DNA of 64,000 nucleotides from contig NMRA01000241.1 of assembly GCA_002633005.1 (NCBI GenBank), forward strand, positions 226,952 to 290,951, read 5' to 3'. A model generated the notes under the pieces. That model worked only from the letters and a program-made list of their open reading frames with translations. It searched no databases and was not told where the DNA came from. This DNA comes from Phoronis australis (Eukaryota; Phoronida; Phoronidae). The first letter of the stretch is position 1. Every line of letters starts with the position of its first letter. A program made the translations under genes and the position numbers. Shown here one piece after another: positions 26,301 through 52,300 of the stretch.

Positions 26301-26926
26301 AACAAGGCCCTTACTCACCTTACTGGCCTTAGTTAGAGAGAGGGCGGAAACGTCTGACTCAACAGACTTTTGTGTTTTTTAGTAAGCAATTTAGCCATTT
26401 AACATAGTATATAACGTCGAGCGGCTGCTAAGAGATGGTGATGCTCCCTTAGGACCTTCATACGCTGGAATCTTTTCGGCAAATTATGCCTTACACTGAT
26501 TAGACTATCCCATTGCTTTGAGTACTTTTTGCGTATAGACGGACACCGGCTTAGGACTAAGAGGTCTTCGATGTCTTTCCAACTCAAACAAATAGTCCCA
26601 TAATCAACTTTTTTCAAGTAGTCCTTCATTAAGTTGCCCAAATTGGCAACTGGCCATTTTTACACTGTTTGCACCAGGAGATACGACGTCATACTAACAC
26701 TGTCTTCTGATTAAAAGTGCATGTGCTCACTGACTTGCGAGATGCCGACAGGAGACAGGACAAAATCCGTTCATTTTTTCAGTCGTTACCTACTGTTTGT
26801 GTGCTCAAGTGGACAGCTTCACAAATTTCCTACAAAATTTTTTACCTTTTCTAGAACAACACACAAGTACCCACCTACGCCGTGTTGCTTTCTACAGAAA
26901 ATTAAATCGGGATGATGCTTCGCCAT
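11216..26926 (-). CDS. PHF5A: PHF5A, SF3b subunit (Rds3 family), complete, 3 coding exons
   Basis: Coding exons on the minus strand are 26926-26875, 13767-13577 and 11305-11216 (52 + 191 + 90 nt = 110 codons plus stop), exactly the length of human PHF5A. The protein starts [13 protein letters not shown] and ends KKYGFKKR. It keeps all the family cysteines (C11, C23, C26, C30, C33, C40, C46, C49, C58, C61, C72, C75, C85) that form the zinc-knot fold. PHF5A is a core subunit of SF3b in the U2 snRNP; with SF3B1 it forms the branch-site adenosine pocket. Tyr36, whose change gives resistance to splicing modulators in human cells, is retained. Differences from human, as I recall that protein, are conservative (for example His15 for Ala). 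Introns are 13,107 and 2,271 bp. The start codon faces that of DDX47 263 bp away. Identity is near certain from sequence. Confidence 0.97.
11468..11522. repeat. AAT/AAC-type microsatellite
   Basis: A run of aataac and aataat units lies in PHF5A intron 2, just upstream of the 54-bp minisatellite. Confidence 0.7.
11725..12372. repeat. Minisatellite, 12 head-to-tail copies of 54 bp
   Basis: Exactly 12 units of 54 bp (648 bp) lie inside PHF5A intron 2. Each unit runs from tattcaatatactctcatac to the tgtgtggtgggt end. The first ten units are essentially identical; the last two share one G-to-C change (tgtgctgggt). Because 54 is divisible by three and the unit has no stop in the plus frames, all three plus frames stay open, giving three long artificial reading frames (273, 235 and 219 codons). 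It is not a protein gene: no family resembles the repeat and it lies inside an intron. Confidence 0.95.
13577..13767 (-). CDS. PHF5A: PHF5A exon 2 (zinc-finger core, residues 18-81)
   Basis: It starts after a cag acceptor at 13770-13768 and ends at a gtaagt donor (13576-13571). It encodes the invariant core containing [18 protein letters not shown] and the CxxC pairs of the zinc knot. The first codon (Ala18) is completed by the G ending exon 1. Confidence 0.97.
13768..17308. other. PHF5A intron 1, 3' portion, mostly unannotated
   Basis: AT-rich intronic sequence. Apart from the motif cluster near 14.7 kb I recognise no exon, RNA gene or transposon end. Open frames here are short and featureless. 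Confidence 0.45.
14695..14832. repeat. Degenerate repeat with recurring gggcggtta motif
   Basis: The motif gggcggttaa or ggacggttatc occurs three times, together with gggttaacgccc and gggcgtttaaacg. It looks like a short piece of a dispersed repeat in PHF5A intron 1; family unknown. Confidence 0.4.
17309..17550 (-). mobile_element. tRNA-derived SINE (family A)
   Basis: Read on the minus strand, the element opens with a tRNA-like head: ggcagtgtggcctagtgtg resembles a pol III A box, and gtgggtttaagtcac about 50 nt on resembles a B box. It then has a unique body and ends in a T-rich tail (ttatttttatttttttt). The 3' body (17309-17393) is repeated at 35750-35840 in the same orientation, which supports a dispersed family. 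It lies in PHF5A intron 1. Confidence 0.6.
17551..20757. other. PHF5A intron 1, central portion
   Basis: No gene recognised. A cysteine-rich open frame on the plus strand (18515-18784) follows a possible cag acceptor but matches no domain I can name and has no partner exon. Confidence 0.4.
20758..20895 (-). mobile_element. Penelope-like element fragment, inverted copy
   Basis: This is the reverse complement of 25800-25955, with the same [14 protein letters not shown] reading followed by [12 protein letters not shown]. It stops just before the GIY-YIG domain. Together with the plus-strand copy at 25.8 kb it brackets the foldback element in opposite orientations. Confidence 0.65.
20900..21850. 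mobile_element. Possible DNA transposon relic with G-rich ends
   Basis: The left end (ggcggatttgggggggg) and the reverse complement of the right end (gtggtggatctagaatg followed by a G run) are loosely alike, as in hAT-type elements with cagtggcggat termini. Similarity is weak and no duplicated target site is clear. It is tentative. Confidence 0.3.
21574..21640 (+). repeat. tRNA-like sequence (SINE head or tRNA pseudogene)
   Basis: Contains ggtgaagtggtaaaacg (A-box-like) and gtgggttcgagtctg (B-box-like) at tRNA spacing, but the flanks cannot pair as an acceptor stem. Best read as a SINE head or decayed tRNA pseudogene. Confidence 0.5.
21881..25180. mobile_element. Foldback element with ~1.2-kb inverted arms
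   Basis: The left arm (about 21881-23150) is the reverse complement of the right arm (about 23988-25180), at roughly 85-90 percent identity by eye. The arms enclose a loop of about 840 bp. Each arm carries an outward-reading frame beginning MSSAAGRRR and containing [19 protein letters not shown] (minus 22111-21881; plus 24954-25178). A second frame in the same DNA is rich in Asp, Ser and Gly ([20 protein letters not shown]). No transposase motif is recognisable. Long arms with a central loop resemble foldback/Galileo-type elements, or TIRs of a larger element that lost its core. It lies in PHF5A intron 1. Confidence 0.8.
22718..22789. repeat. Four tandem 18-bp repeats in left arm only
   Basis: The unit gctggcaacatatacttc, with small changes, occurs four times. 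The matching place in the right arm (about 24340-24360) has a single diverged unit, so the expansion postdates the inverted duplication. Confidence 0.8.
25800..26410 (+). pseudogene. Penelope-like element remnant with GIY-YIG endonuclease
   Basis: The frame at 25871-26137 ends with the GIY-YIG-type signature: a Cys pair (CVVYQLSC), [18 protein letters not shown], then spacing typical of the C-terminal endonuclease of Penelope-like retroelements. A TGA at 26135 interrupts it. The same protein resumes in another frame at about 26139 ([19 protein letters not shown], then CPNLNR). The reverse transcriptase domain is absent, so this is a 5'-truncated, broken copy. Its 3' tail (about 26190-26370) is repeated in the hairpin at 36.2 kb. 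It lies in PHF5A intron 1, just downstream of exon 1 in gene order. Confidence 0.75.
26425..26690. repeat. Fragment related to the foldback family
   Basis: Contains ctcccttaggaccttcatac, the tcggcaaattatgcc motif and aattggcaactggcc followed by tttttacactg. The same order recurs at 29505-29690 and, inverted, at 29690-29950; part of it is inside the foldback loop near 23650-23700. Confidence 0.6.
26875..26926 (-). CDS. PHF5A: PHF5A exon 1 (residues 1-17 plus 1 nt)
   Basis: ATG at 26926-26924 opens [17 protein letters not shown] and is followed by a gtgggt donor at 26874. This short exon sits 13.1 kb from exon 2 and is recognised only because the N-terminus is so conserved. Confidence 0.94.
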
Positions 26927-27189
26927 AGCCGCTAAAACGGAAGTCGACTTTGTGTGATTCAGCAATAGTTATTTAGCGTACAGAAAATATATTAATTTCA
27001 GCTAGTTCGCTAAATTTTATACCACACAAATTGGACACGGCAAATTATCGTGAAAATAATCTACTATGAGATAAAATTTCATACTTCTTCATTTTGTTTG
27101 GAACATGCAACTTTATAAGTAACTTTATCATTATTAAGGCACCTACATGCTGCACTGCGTTGTGACTAAAATTTTTCCGGTCTTGAAAA
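26927..27189. promoter_or_regulatory. Divergent (bidirectional) PHF5A/DDX47 promoter region
   Basis: These 263 bp separate the start codons of two oppositely transcribed housekeeping genes. There is no clear TATA box positioned for either. An ETS-like cggaagt lies at 26938-26944 close to the PHF5A start, and ttccggt (the same core on the other strand) at 27175-27181 close to the DDX47 start. The transcription start sites themselves are not visible. The shared-promoter reading is inference from geometry. Confidence 0.65.
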
Positions 27190-44747
<17,558 letters not shown>

Positions 44748-45881
44748 ATCTTGACTATACTTGTATGTTTGGTGTCCATGGAAATTTAAATTGTTTTATT
44801 TTGATACCCTGTAGTTTGATAATCAACTAGCGTATGCCAGTTAAAATGCAAGTATAAAAGAAACTACAGAAGTCAACTCAAATTTTTGTATCGTCCTGTA
44901 CATGGAAATGAAAATATAAGTTGGCTGCAACAACATATCTTTATTATCACCCTAACATTTTTTAGTGCAATCAATTAAAATACAGGCACACGATGAGTTT
45001 TTAAATTTTAAACTTCATTTCAAAATGGACTAAATTCTCAATTCTTCATTTTAAATGGGCATTTGCCAAGCTTGAAAGCATCGTTTGCAGTTATTACCAC
45101 CTACTGCACATACAAGACTTATGTTTACAGGTATCTTCATGACCCTTAAATCCTGAATTGCAAATTACCGCTTTTTGTTTTTGAAGGAACAGGGCATATG
45201 ATAAAATTCTGAATTAGCTTGGATCCAGTTAAGCACCTGCACTTTTAACTTGCCAAATGCCACTTTTTCAAATCGCAATTTTAAATCTAGTTACAGTCTT
45301 GATCAAAATTTAAAACAAATTTATAAAAATAAAACATTTACCAAACTTCATATATCAAAACGCACATTTAAACAATAACCAGCATGCACCAGTTTTCACA
45401 AGAAGGATACTAAACATTCAATATGACACGATTAGAAAAAACACACTTTTTGAAAACAGCTATGCCAATTATAACCGTATTTTATGCCCTGATGGCCATG
45501 CTTTCATTCCTTTTTACTTGAAGACGAGAAGTGCAGCCAAAGTGTATATACTAAGTGTAGAGCACAGCCTGTACTTTTTATACACACTTTTTGATGGACC
45601 CATCATGGAAGCATCATAAATGAACAAATGGACCACAATGAACTTGATTATAGTGGCCAGATGTTCTGTAGAACAATCAAGCAACAGTCTTAAAAAGGGT
45701 AGTCAACAGTTTGAATACAAATGACTAACTAGGAACTATCACAGCCTAAATGGATTTGACTGGTAGGCAAACACAGGGTCCTCGCCACTACAGTATAAAT
45801 AACAGCATATCTTGTACCAACTGTAAAACGTACAAAACTATAGAATGTTCCAAAAATGTCAACAAAAATACTCTGGAATAA

Positions 45882-46828
45882 AAATACCAAAATGACTGGG
45901 TGCCGAAATCAATGCTTGCAAGAATCATTGAAATTGCTCATGAAGGCCATCAAGGCATTGTAAAAACTAAAAACCGTCTACGAACGAAAGTTTGGTGGCC
46001 TAAGATGGACTCTGAAGTGGAACGAATATGTAGGTCATGTCATGGATGTCAAATCGTGGCAGGGGAGTTTGCACCACCTTAGCCAATGCAGTGAACGGAA
46101 TCACCGACTGGGCCTTGGCAAGACTTGGCCATTGACTTATTGGGCCCATTGCCCAGTGGCAATTATTCGAGGCTTATCTTAGTGAACGTGGAATTGAACA
46201 TCAAGTCTCCCCTCCATTATGGCCTCAAACCAATGGAGAGGTAGAACGACAAAATCGTACTTTGCTGAAATCTATCAAGATTGCTGCGCTCGAAGGCAAA
46301 GATTGGAGAAATGAACTACAGGGTTTCTTGTTAGCGTATCGATCAACATCGCATTCGAACACGGGTGCTTCCCCGAAATTTCTTATGTTTGGGCAGGAAA
46401 TTCAGACAAGATTGCCTGAACTACGACCAGATGCCCATGTGACTCTCGAGAATGTTCGTGATCGAGACTGGTGTAAGAAACTTGAAGGGAAATCGTACAG
46501 TGATGAAAAGAGATTTGCAACGAAAAACGATTTAACTCTTGGGACAAGTGTGTTACTCAGGAACACTAAATCGTCTAGGAAATTAGATCCCAAATTTGAA
46601 GCAGAACCTTACGTTCTTAAGAAGGAAGGACATACAATGACTGTAGAAGGTCTACAGGGAACCTTCACCAGAGACAGTTCATTTGTAAAACCATTCGTTG
46701 AACGCGAGACTGCACCAGAGTCATCTTCATCTACTGAGCCATCAGGCAAACTGCAACGGAGTATGGAACGACCAAAACGAACTATTAAAGACCCATCACG
46801 ATTTGATGACTTTCTTTTAAACAAGTAG
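45882..46828 (+). pseudogene. Ty3/gypsy-type integrase remnant
   Basis: A zinc-binding HHCC module is clear (IAHEGHQGI ... CRSCHGCQ, about 45930-46055), then a stop after FAPP, then the first catalytic-core segment AIDLLGPLPSG. A deletion of roughly a hundred codons and a frame change follow. The reading resumes with SERGIEHQVSPP and NGEVERQNRTLLK, which holds the catalytic Glu, and continues open to 46828 (YRSTSHSNTGASP, then an integrase C-terminal segment). The second catalytic Asp has been lost. Protease, reverse transcriptase and RNase H are absent, so this is a 5'-truncated dead copy. Confidence 0.9.
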
Positions 46829-46960
46829 TTAATCATAGTGACATTGGACATTTTAGAAAGTTTAATAACTGTTGTGTTTAAGTGGTTCTAGAGATTTTAC
46901 ACAACCATGAACGTTTAACTTAGTCCTAAGTTTGAAAGATTTTCCAGTTGCTCTCATGTT

Positions 46961-46975
46961 TAAGGGGGGAGGGAA
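46961..46975 (+). other. Polypurine tract of the LTR element
   Basis: aaggggggagggaa lies immediately before the TG that opens the presumed 3' LTR, the normal site for plus-strand priming. Confidence 0.7.
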
Positions 46976-47177
46976 TGTAGTGTATTGACTTTAGTCGTAC
47001 TCATGTTTTATGTAGAATAGAAACCTAAGTCCTAAGCATGTTTTATGCGGAACAGGATGTAAAGAGCACTTTCGGTTTAGCCACCATGTTGGCAAGTTTG
47101 TAGCTTTGTTCAGTGTAGAATAAATCCTTGATTATCTTAACCATCTGGGTTGTTGATGTCTAACCAAAGATCCAACA
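46976..47177 (+). repeat. Short 3' LTR of the Ty3/gypsy remnant
   Basis: About 202 bp starting tgtagtgtattgac directly after the polypurine tract, with an AATAAA at about 47120 and a terminal ..aaca. The 3' boundary is inferred from the TG..CA rule, because no second LTR is in the window to align. Confidence 0.6.
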
Positions 47178-48896
47178 GTTCCCATGGAGAATGTTTAAGT
47201 TCTTCATGTGACCAAGAGGAAGACTGAGAAAAATACGTGAACATCAGGTGTCACCAACAGAGGTCACTGAAAGTCCAGGAGAGATCACTAAGGTTGAGCA
47301 TTCCTTGAACGTTAGGAGATGGTTGAGAGACTGTTGCATTCATGAAAAACTTAGGGAAGAGTATGTAGACACCACAGAAATTACTGGAAGATCATTGAAT
47401 TTTTGGCTATAGCTGGGTGCTCACAAACACCTATCTATAGGAGGCCCGGTCATTTCTGATTCCTGAATGACACCTACCCTAGTTTGAAAGTGTTGAGATA
47501 ATCTGAACAATAACAATGTGAAACATCTGAAACATGACAAAACTTCAAAAGCACACATAAAACAACATGAGCTAAAACAGGAACTAATGTTTAAACATGG
47601 ATTACAAAGCTATTTGCTGTAAATAAATATAAATTACAAATACATATTCAGTTAATATAATCTGTTTTGTTTTACAAATAACACTTGCAAAATAGAACAT
47701 GATAAGTAATGCATTACGCACCCATGCATTGAATTCAGTTATGCAAACCACTTGACACCAGGGACAGAAACCATGTCAACCAAACAAATATAGTCTCCAA
47801 CACCTTGTACAGGTACAAACTTCATGCTGCCTTCCACATCCAATATTGTTAATAAATAAAAAATTCAGGTTGAATTGTATCTGTCCAGTTACCATTCGAT
47901 CATCTACCTATTGAGTTCTGTCCTTAGACGAGAAGAGGTTTATATTCCAAAACAGATGTGCTGCAACTGACCAGACCTGTTGATGTTAGGATGAATTTAA
48001 CTTCGAAAACTGCCACTCAAATGTTCAAAAAACAATTCATTGAAATATAGTCATTAAGCTGAGTAGTTTTTGTGCAATTTCACAGCAAGGCCACTATAAC
48101 AACAGAATAATTAAAAATGGCTACAAGGAAAGCTGCACACTAAAAAAACAATAAACCCGAATTTCGATATTTGTGTGGACAACAAGGTTTCTGTTTTTAG
48201 ACAAATTACATTATCCTATAAATGTATTGAAATTAAAAGTTCTCAACACTTTAAAATTTACAGCACAATCTGGCACCACACAAAATAAGTTGCACTGAAC
48301 AACAAACATCACACAACAAGACAGAAGCCAGCTTCATGACACTTGCGTAAGGTGCAGACATAGAAAATCAATACATACATGGAGGAATGATGAAATAACG
48401 GGATTGCACTTGTTACGAGCAACACACCATGGTCAATAGGGGCTGAATCAGTCATAACATTATCTAGGTATTATGAAAAAGAATAGTTTGCTCTCGAGCA
48501 CATCTTAACACAACCATCTGTGTAAAACAAAGTTTTCTCGTTTCTATCATAAAAATAATAATAAGCAACAAATATAATGCGTGAGACTGTGTGTATTTAT
48601 GTTGTAAACAAACAAAATTGTTTTGTCTTCAACTAATTATAACAATAACAATTACTGCTAGCCAACAGATTATAAAAATAATTAAAATCACAGAACAGAC
48701 ATTACATTTTTGATATTTTGCATTGTAGTGAAACTAGTCTTTGGGATTTCACACAACTGAATAAAAACCACATTTGTTGCAAACACTGTAAGTCTGGTCA
48801 GCATGCCAACTGTATTGAGATTGACACATTCATATATACTAAGATCAAGGGTAAGATGCCCACGACTAAAGCTGATTGGATTTCTGTGTTTGACTG
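47178..48896. other. Intergenic between DDX47/LTR element and PAF-AH 3' end
   Basis: AT-rich with short open frames only. The PAF-AH 3' UTR (minus strand) probably extends into the right part; no convincing polyadenylation signal was identified. Confidence 0.4.
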
Positions 48897-49062
48897 GTGG
48901 TCCTGCTGGCTCAGTGGCTAGAGCATCCACAAGGTTGGCCGAAGACCCTGAGTTTTGAGTCCTGGTCGGTGACAGAAATCTTTTCAGACTTATATTCATT
49001 AGGTCACATGATGTGGCCAACAGATGGTGTGCAGACCAGACTTAAAATATTTGCAACATATT
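48897..49062 (+). mobile_element. tRNA-derived SINE (family B), near full length
   Basis: The tRNA-like head ctggctcagtggctagagc (A box) and gagttttgagtcctggtc (B-box-like) have correct spacing and are followed by the tail ggtcacatgatgtggcc. Tail-only copies are at 34.5 and 37.1 kb. The flanks share catgccN..tattgagattga (about 48801 and 49064), hinting at a longer duplicated context. Confidence 0.65.
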
Positions 49063-49235
49063 TTGCATGCCGTATTGAGATTGATATATTCAAAAAAAAC
49101 ACGTAAAATACAAGGCCTATGATACACATTACTTACTCCTGAAATGGAAAACCTGTGTGCAGTTTCATATTCTATCACTCCTGTTCAGACAACGACAAGT
49201 GATTCCATCTTGAACCCTCAACAGACAGAATATGA

Positions 49236-49321
49236 TCACGTGAGTTTTACATTAGTTCCCTGAATTACGTACGGATGTTCACCACACAAGATATCTTCAT
49301 GTTGAGGCTTGTCAGTAAAAC
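49236..49321 (-). CDS. PLA2G7/PAFAH2-like: PAF-AH last exon
   Basis: Follows tttcttcag and encodes [20 protein letters not shown] and GTNVKLT before TGA at 49238-49236. The QGTNV end fits the family C-terminus. Confidence 0.85.
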
Positions 49322-52300
49322 CTGAAGAAAAATTAATGTACTTTTACAGCTGTTAAGAACTTCAAATGAAGAGCAATAAATATTTTACTTAAATTTTAGT
49401 AACAATTGTGATAAATAATTGAAGACCAGGGTGCAATTTGGGGGATACAAAATGGATTCTGAACAAGCATGTTTCCCAGTCTGGCAGTGTGCCCCTGTAT
49501 ATGAAATATACAATTGAGAGAAATCACACAGAAAAAAATCAACCTTTTGCCCTCTTGAAGGTGTGATGATGTAGTCTCTTCTAGTTAAGCATGCTATTGA
49601 ACCCACCCCTTGTCCAAAATCAAGCCCTTACCAAATGTTCACCAACTTGTTCCTTACGCAGGCTTGAAAGGATTTCTCGGCTTAAGAACAATTGACTGTT
49701 TTGCCATTTGTTCAGACCAGGCTCAGCACCTGAAGTGATCAGCTGAGTCCAACTGAGTAATCAAGAACTATAAGTTCTTACTATGCCGAGAAATCCCTTT
49801 TAATCTGAGTAAGGAACAAGCTGGCACCAAACCTTCAACGATAAATGATCTAAACCAAAAGTTTTTGGACAGTACACAGGGGAATATTGCAGCTTTAAAT
49901 ACAAAACTCAGCAGCTCAGCATGCCCAGAATAGTACATCGACATTTGACTTTCCTCAATTTCCAATTGCTGGTTTATGACCCTTGATGATTGACCCAATT
50001 ACCTTGCACACCCAGCAGAATCAATGAAGCGGAATACTGGCTTTGTACACCATTCTAATTTTATGCTATACAAGTCACATTTCTCGTCTGGTTTTCAAAA
50101 TTCAAAAACCTTACCACCCGTGCTTTTCAAAAACTCTTAAAAAATGATGTTTACAAACTTTCAAAATGAGAATTAAAATAATTACTAGTCGCCCCGCAGT
50201 GTTTACAAAAATGTTAATGATGAACAATTTTATGCTAGATTACCCAAGTTAATCTCCATAGAAGGAGAACACAAGCTAAAGCTCTATGTTTCCACTGCAG
50301 ATAGCCAGGGATTTTTTAAGGCTAGCAAACTAGTTGAGTTGCCAAACTCAAATGGTAAGGCTGTCACGGTAGGATCTTTACACAGAAACCGAAAAATAAC
50401 TAATAGCAGCTCCAAATTTGCCTTTGTCCATCAAAACGTTCATTTAGTCTGACCACTTATTGCTATTAATTGGTGTGATCTTATTTATCATTCAAAAGAG
50501 GGAAGATTTCTGGAGAAGGGAAGAACTGCCAGTTCAGTTGCGTTTAAGAACATGCTCTGCATATAACACAGCCTGCTGTTGCACTACGTACAACATGCAG
50601 CATAAGACTGAATTAATATTGTACAAATTTAAACAAGAAATTTGACACAAATGAGTGAGAGACTACACAATAAAAATTTAATGTAAATGGCAATAATCAC
50701 CTAGATGTTTCCACAGGAATCCTAAACAGGCATTGGCGCTAATCTGGAGGCACTCGGCTGGAGGTAGTTTATATCGCACTTCACAGATTCTGCCCACAAT
50801 CTTGTTTACCATGAACTGGAAGTCAGTTATGCTTTGGTGACAGGTACCCCTGCAACATAAAAAAGAGTTTGTAAGCTACAGTTGCCATGCGCTGCAATTG
50901 TTTTTAACTTGACATTTTTGCTATCATCTAGCCATTGCAAGCAGACAACTAAAATTGTCATTGCATTAGTCTACTTATCAACTCATTAACTAAAGGGTGA
51001 AGCATAGATAAAATAGCAACTGAAAACTTTTACATATTTTACAACAATTGTCGTACGGGAGCACGTGAAACAAAAATTACATTACAGTGTAACAAATTCT
51101 TTCACATTTTTGTGTAATACTATAAAACTATAGCTCACTAGGGTGACTCAAAAAAATGAATCAACAAAAATTTAATCAAACTTCTAAATTCACAAGCTGT
51201 AAACATCTGCTTAAATGTGATGAGGATCGATTTGGAGAATTCTTTTTTAAGTGCCATGTGGTAAGCCTGGCCCCACTCTATCCACATTCCAGTCTCACTA
51301 GGGGGCTAGTCATCAATAGAGTGACTGTTATCACTGTTTGGTTTCAGATCACATCTAAAGAGAAGGCTTGAAAGCATCTAGGCTGTACTTTTCTATTTCT
51401 TGGGACATGAAAACTGCTGGAAACCATAAAATCTGAATAGAGGAGTAAAAATTAGACTATGTAGGTTCTTGAATTTTCTAAATTGATTAAGTAATAGGGA
51501 TATTGTAAACAAGAGCAACGCAAAGCGTTGGAATGCACCCACAATTGCACCGTATACGGTATCCTTCTAGGGTTGTTTATTGGTACCATAAAGTGGCCAG
51601 TAGAGGGCATATATGTAGTATGTTGTACTTTGCAAAATGGAAAGGCATGGTCATTGTCTCCTCAATAGGCTAGGGGCAAAATGTGAGTGATCTTCATAAT
51701 ACAAGCACATCCTATACATCAGTTGCTTAAGTTAAAACACCACAGAAACATAGAATTAAAAACAAATTTACCAACATACGAGATTTGCACAGCATTAGAA
51801 TGCCAGGAACAAATTTCTACTTGGAACTTTTCCTTCATAGTCACGAAGTAACACAAAGTATACACCTGAAGACCTATGAAAATACAGAGGTCAATGTAAA
51901 ATACTAAAATTCCCACTAGAGGCATACCGGTAGTCAAAGTCATCCTAAAGTCGTCATCGTCCGTTGTCAACATCACATAAATACACTTGCTAAAACGGGA
52001 GGATAGCGTCATCGCACTAATAGGTGCCTACATACCAAATTTCATGAAAATCCGTTAAGGACTTGTGAAGATACAGAGGTAAACGTAAAAAAATAAAATT
52101 GCCACTAGGGGGCACACTGGTAGGCAAATCCGTCCAAAAGTCGTCACTGTCTGTTGTTAACATCATATAAATACACTTATTAAATTTTGTATAGATACTG
52201 CGAACGGTTTAGGAGATACAGCCATAGGCGCAAAAAAAAAACTGCCACTAGGAGGTGCCACAGTACTCCAAATCGTTTGAATCATTGTCAGCTGTCCTCT

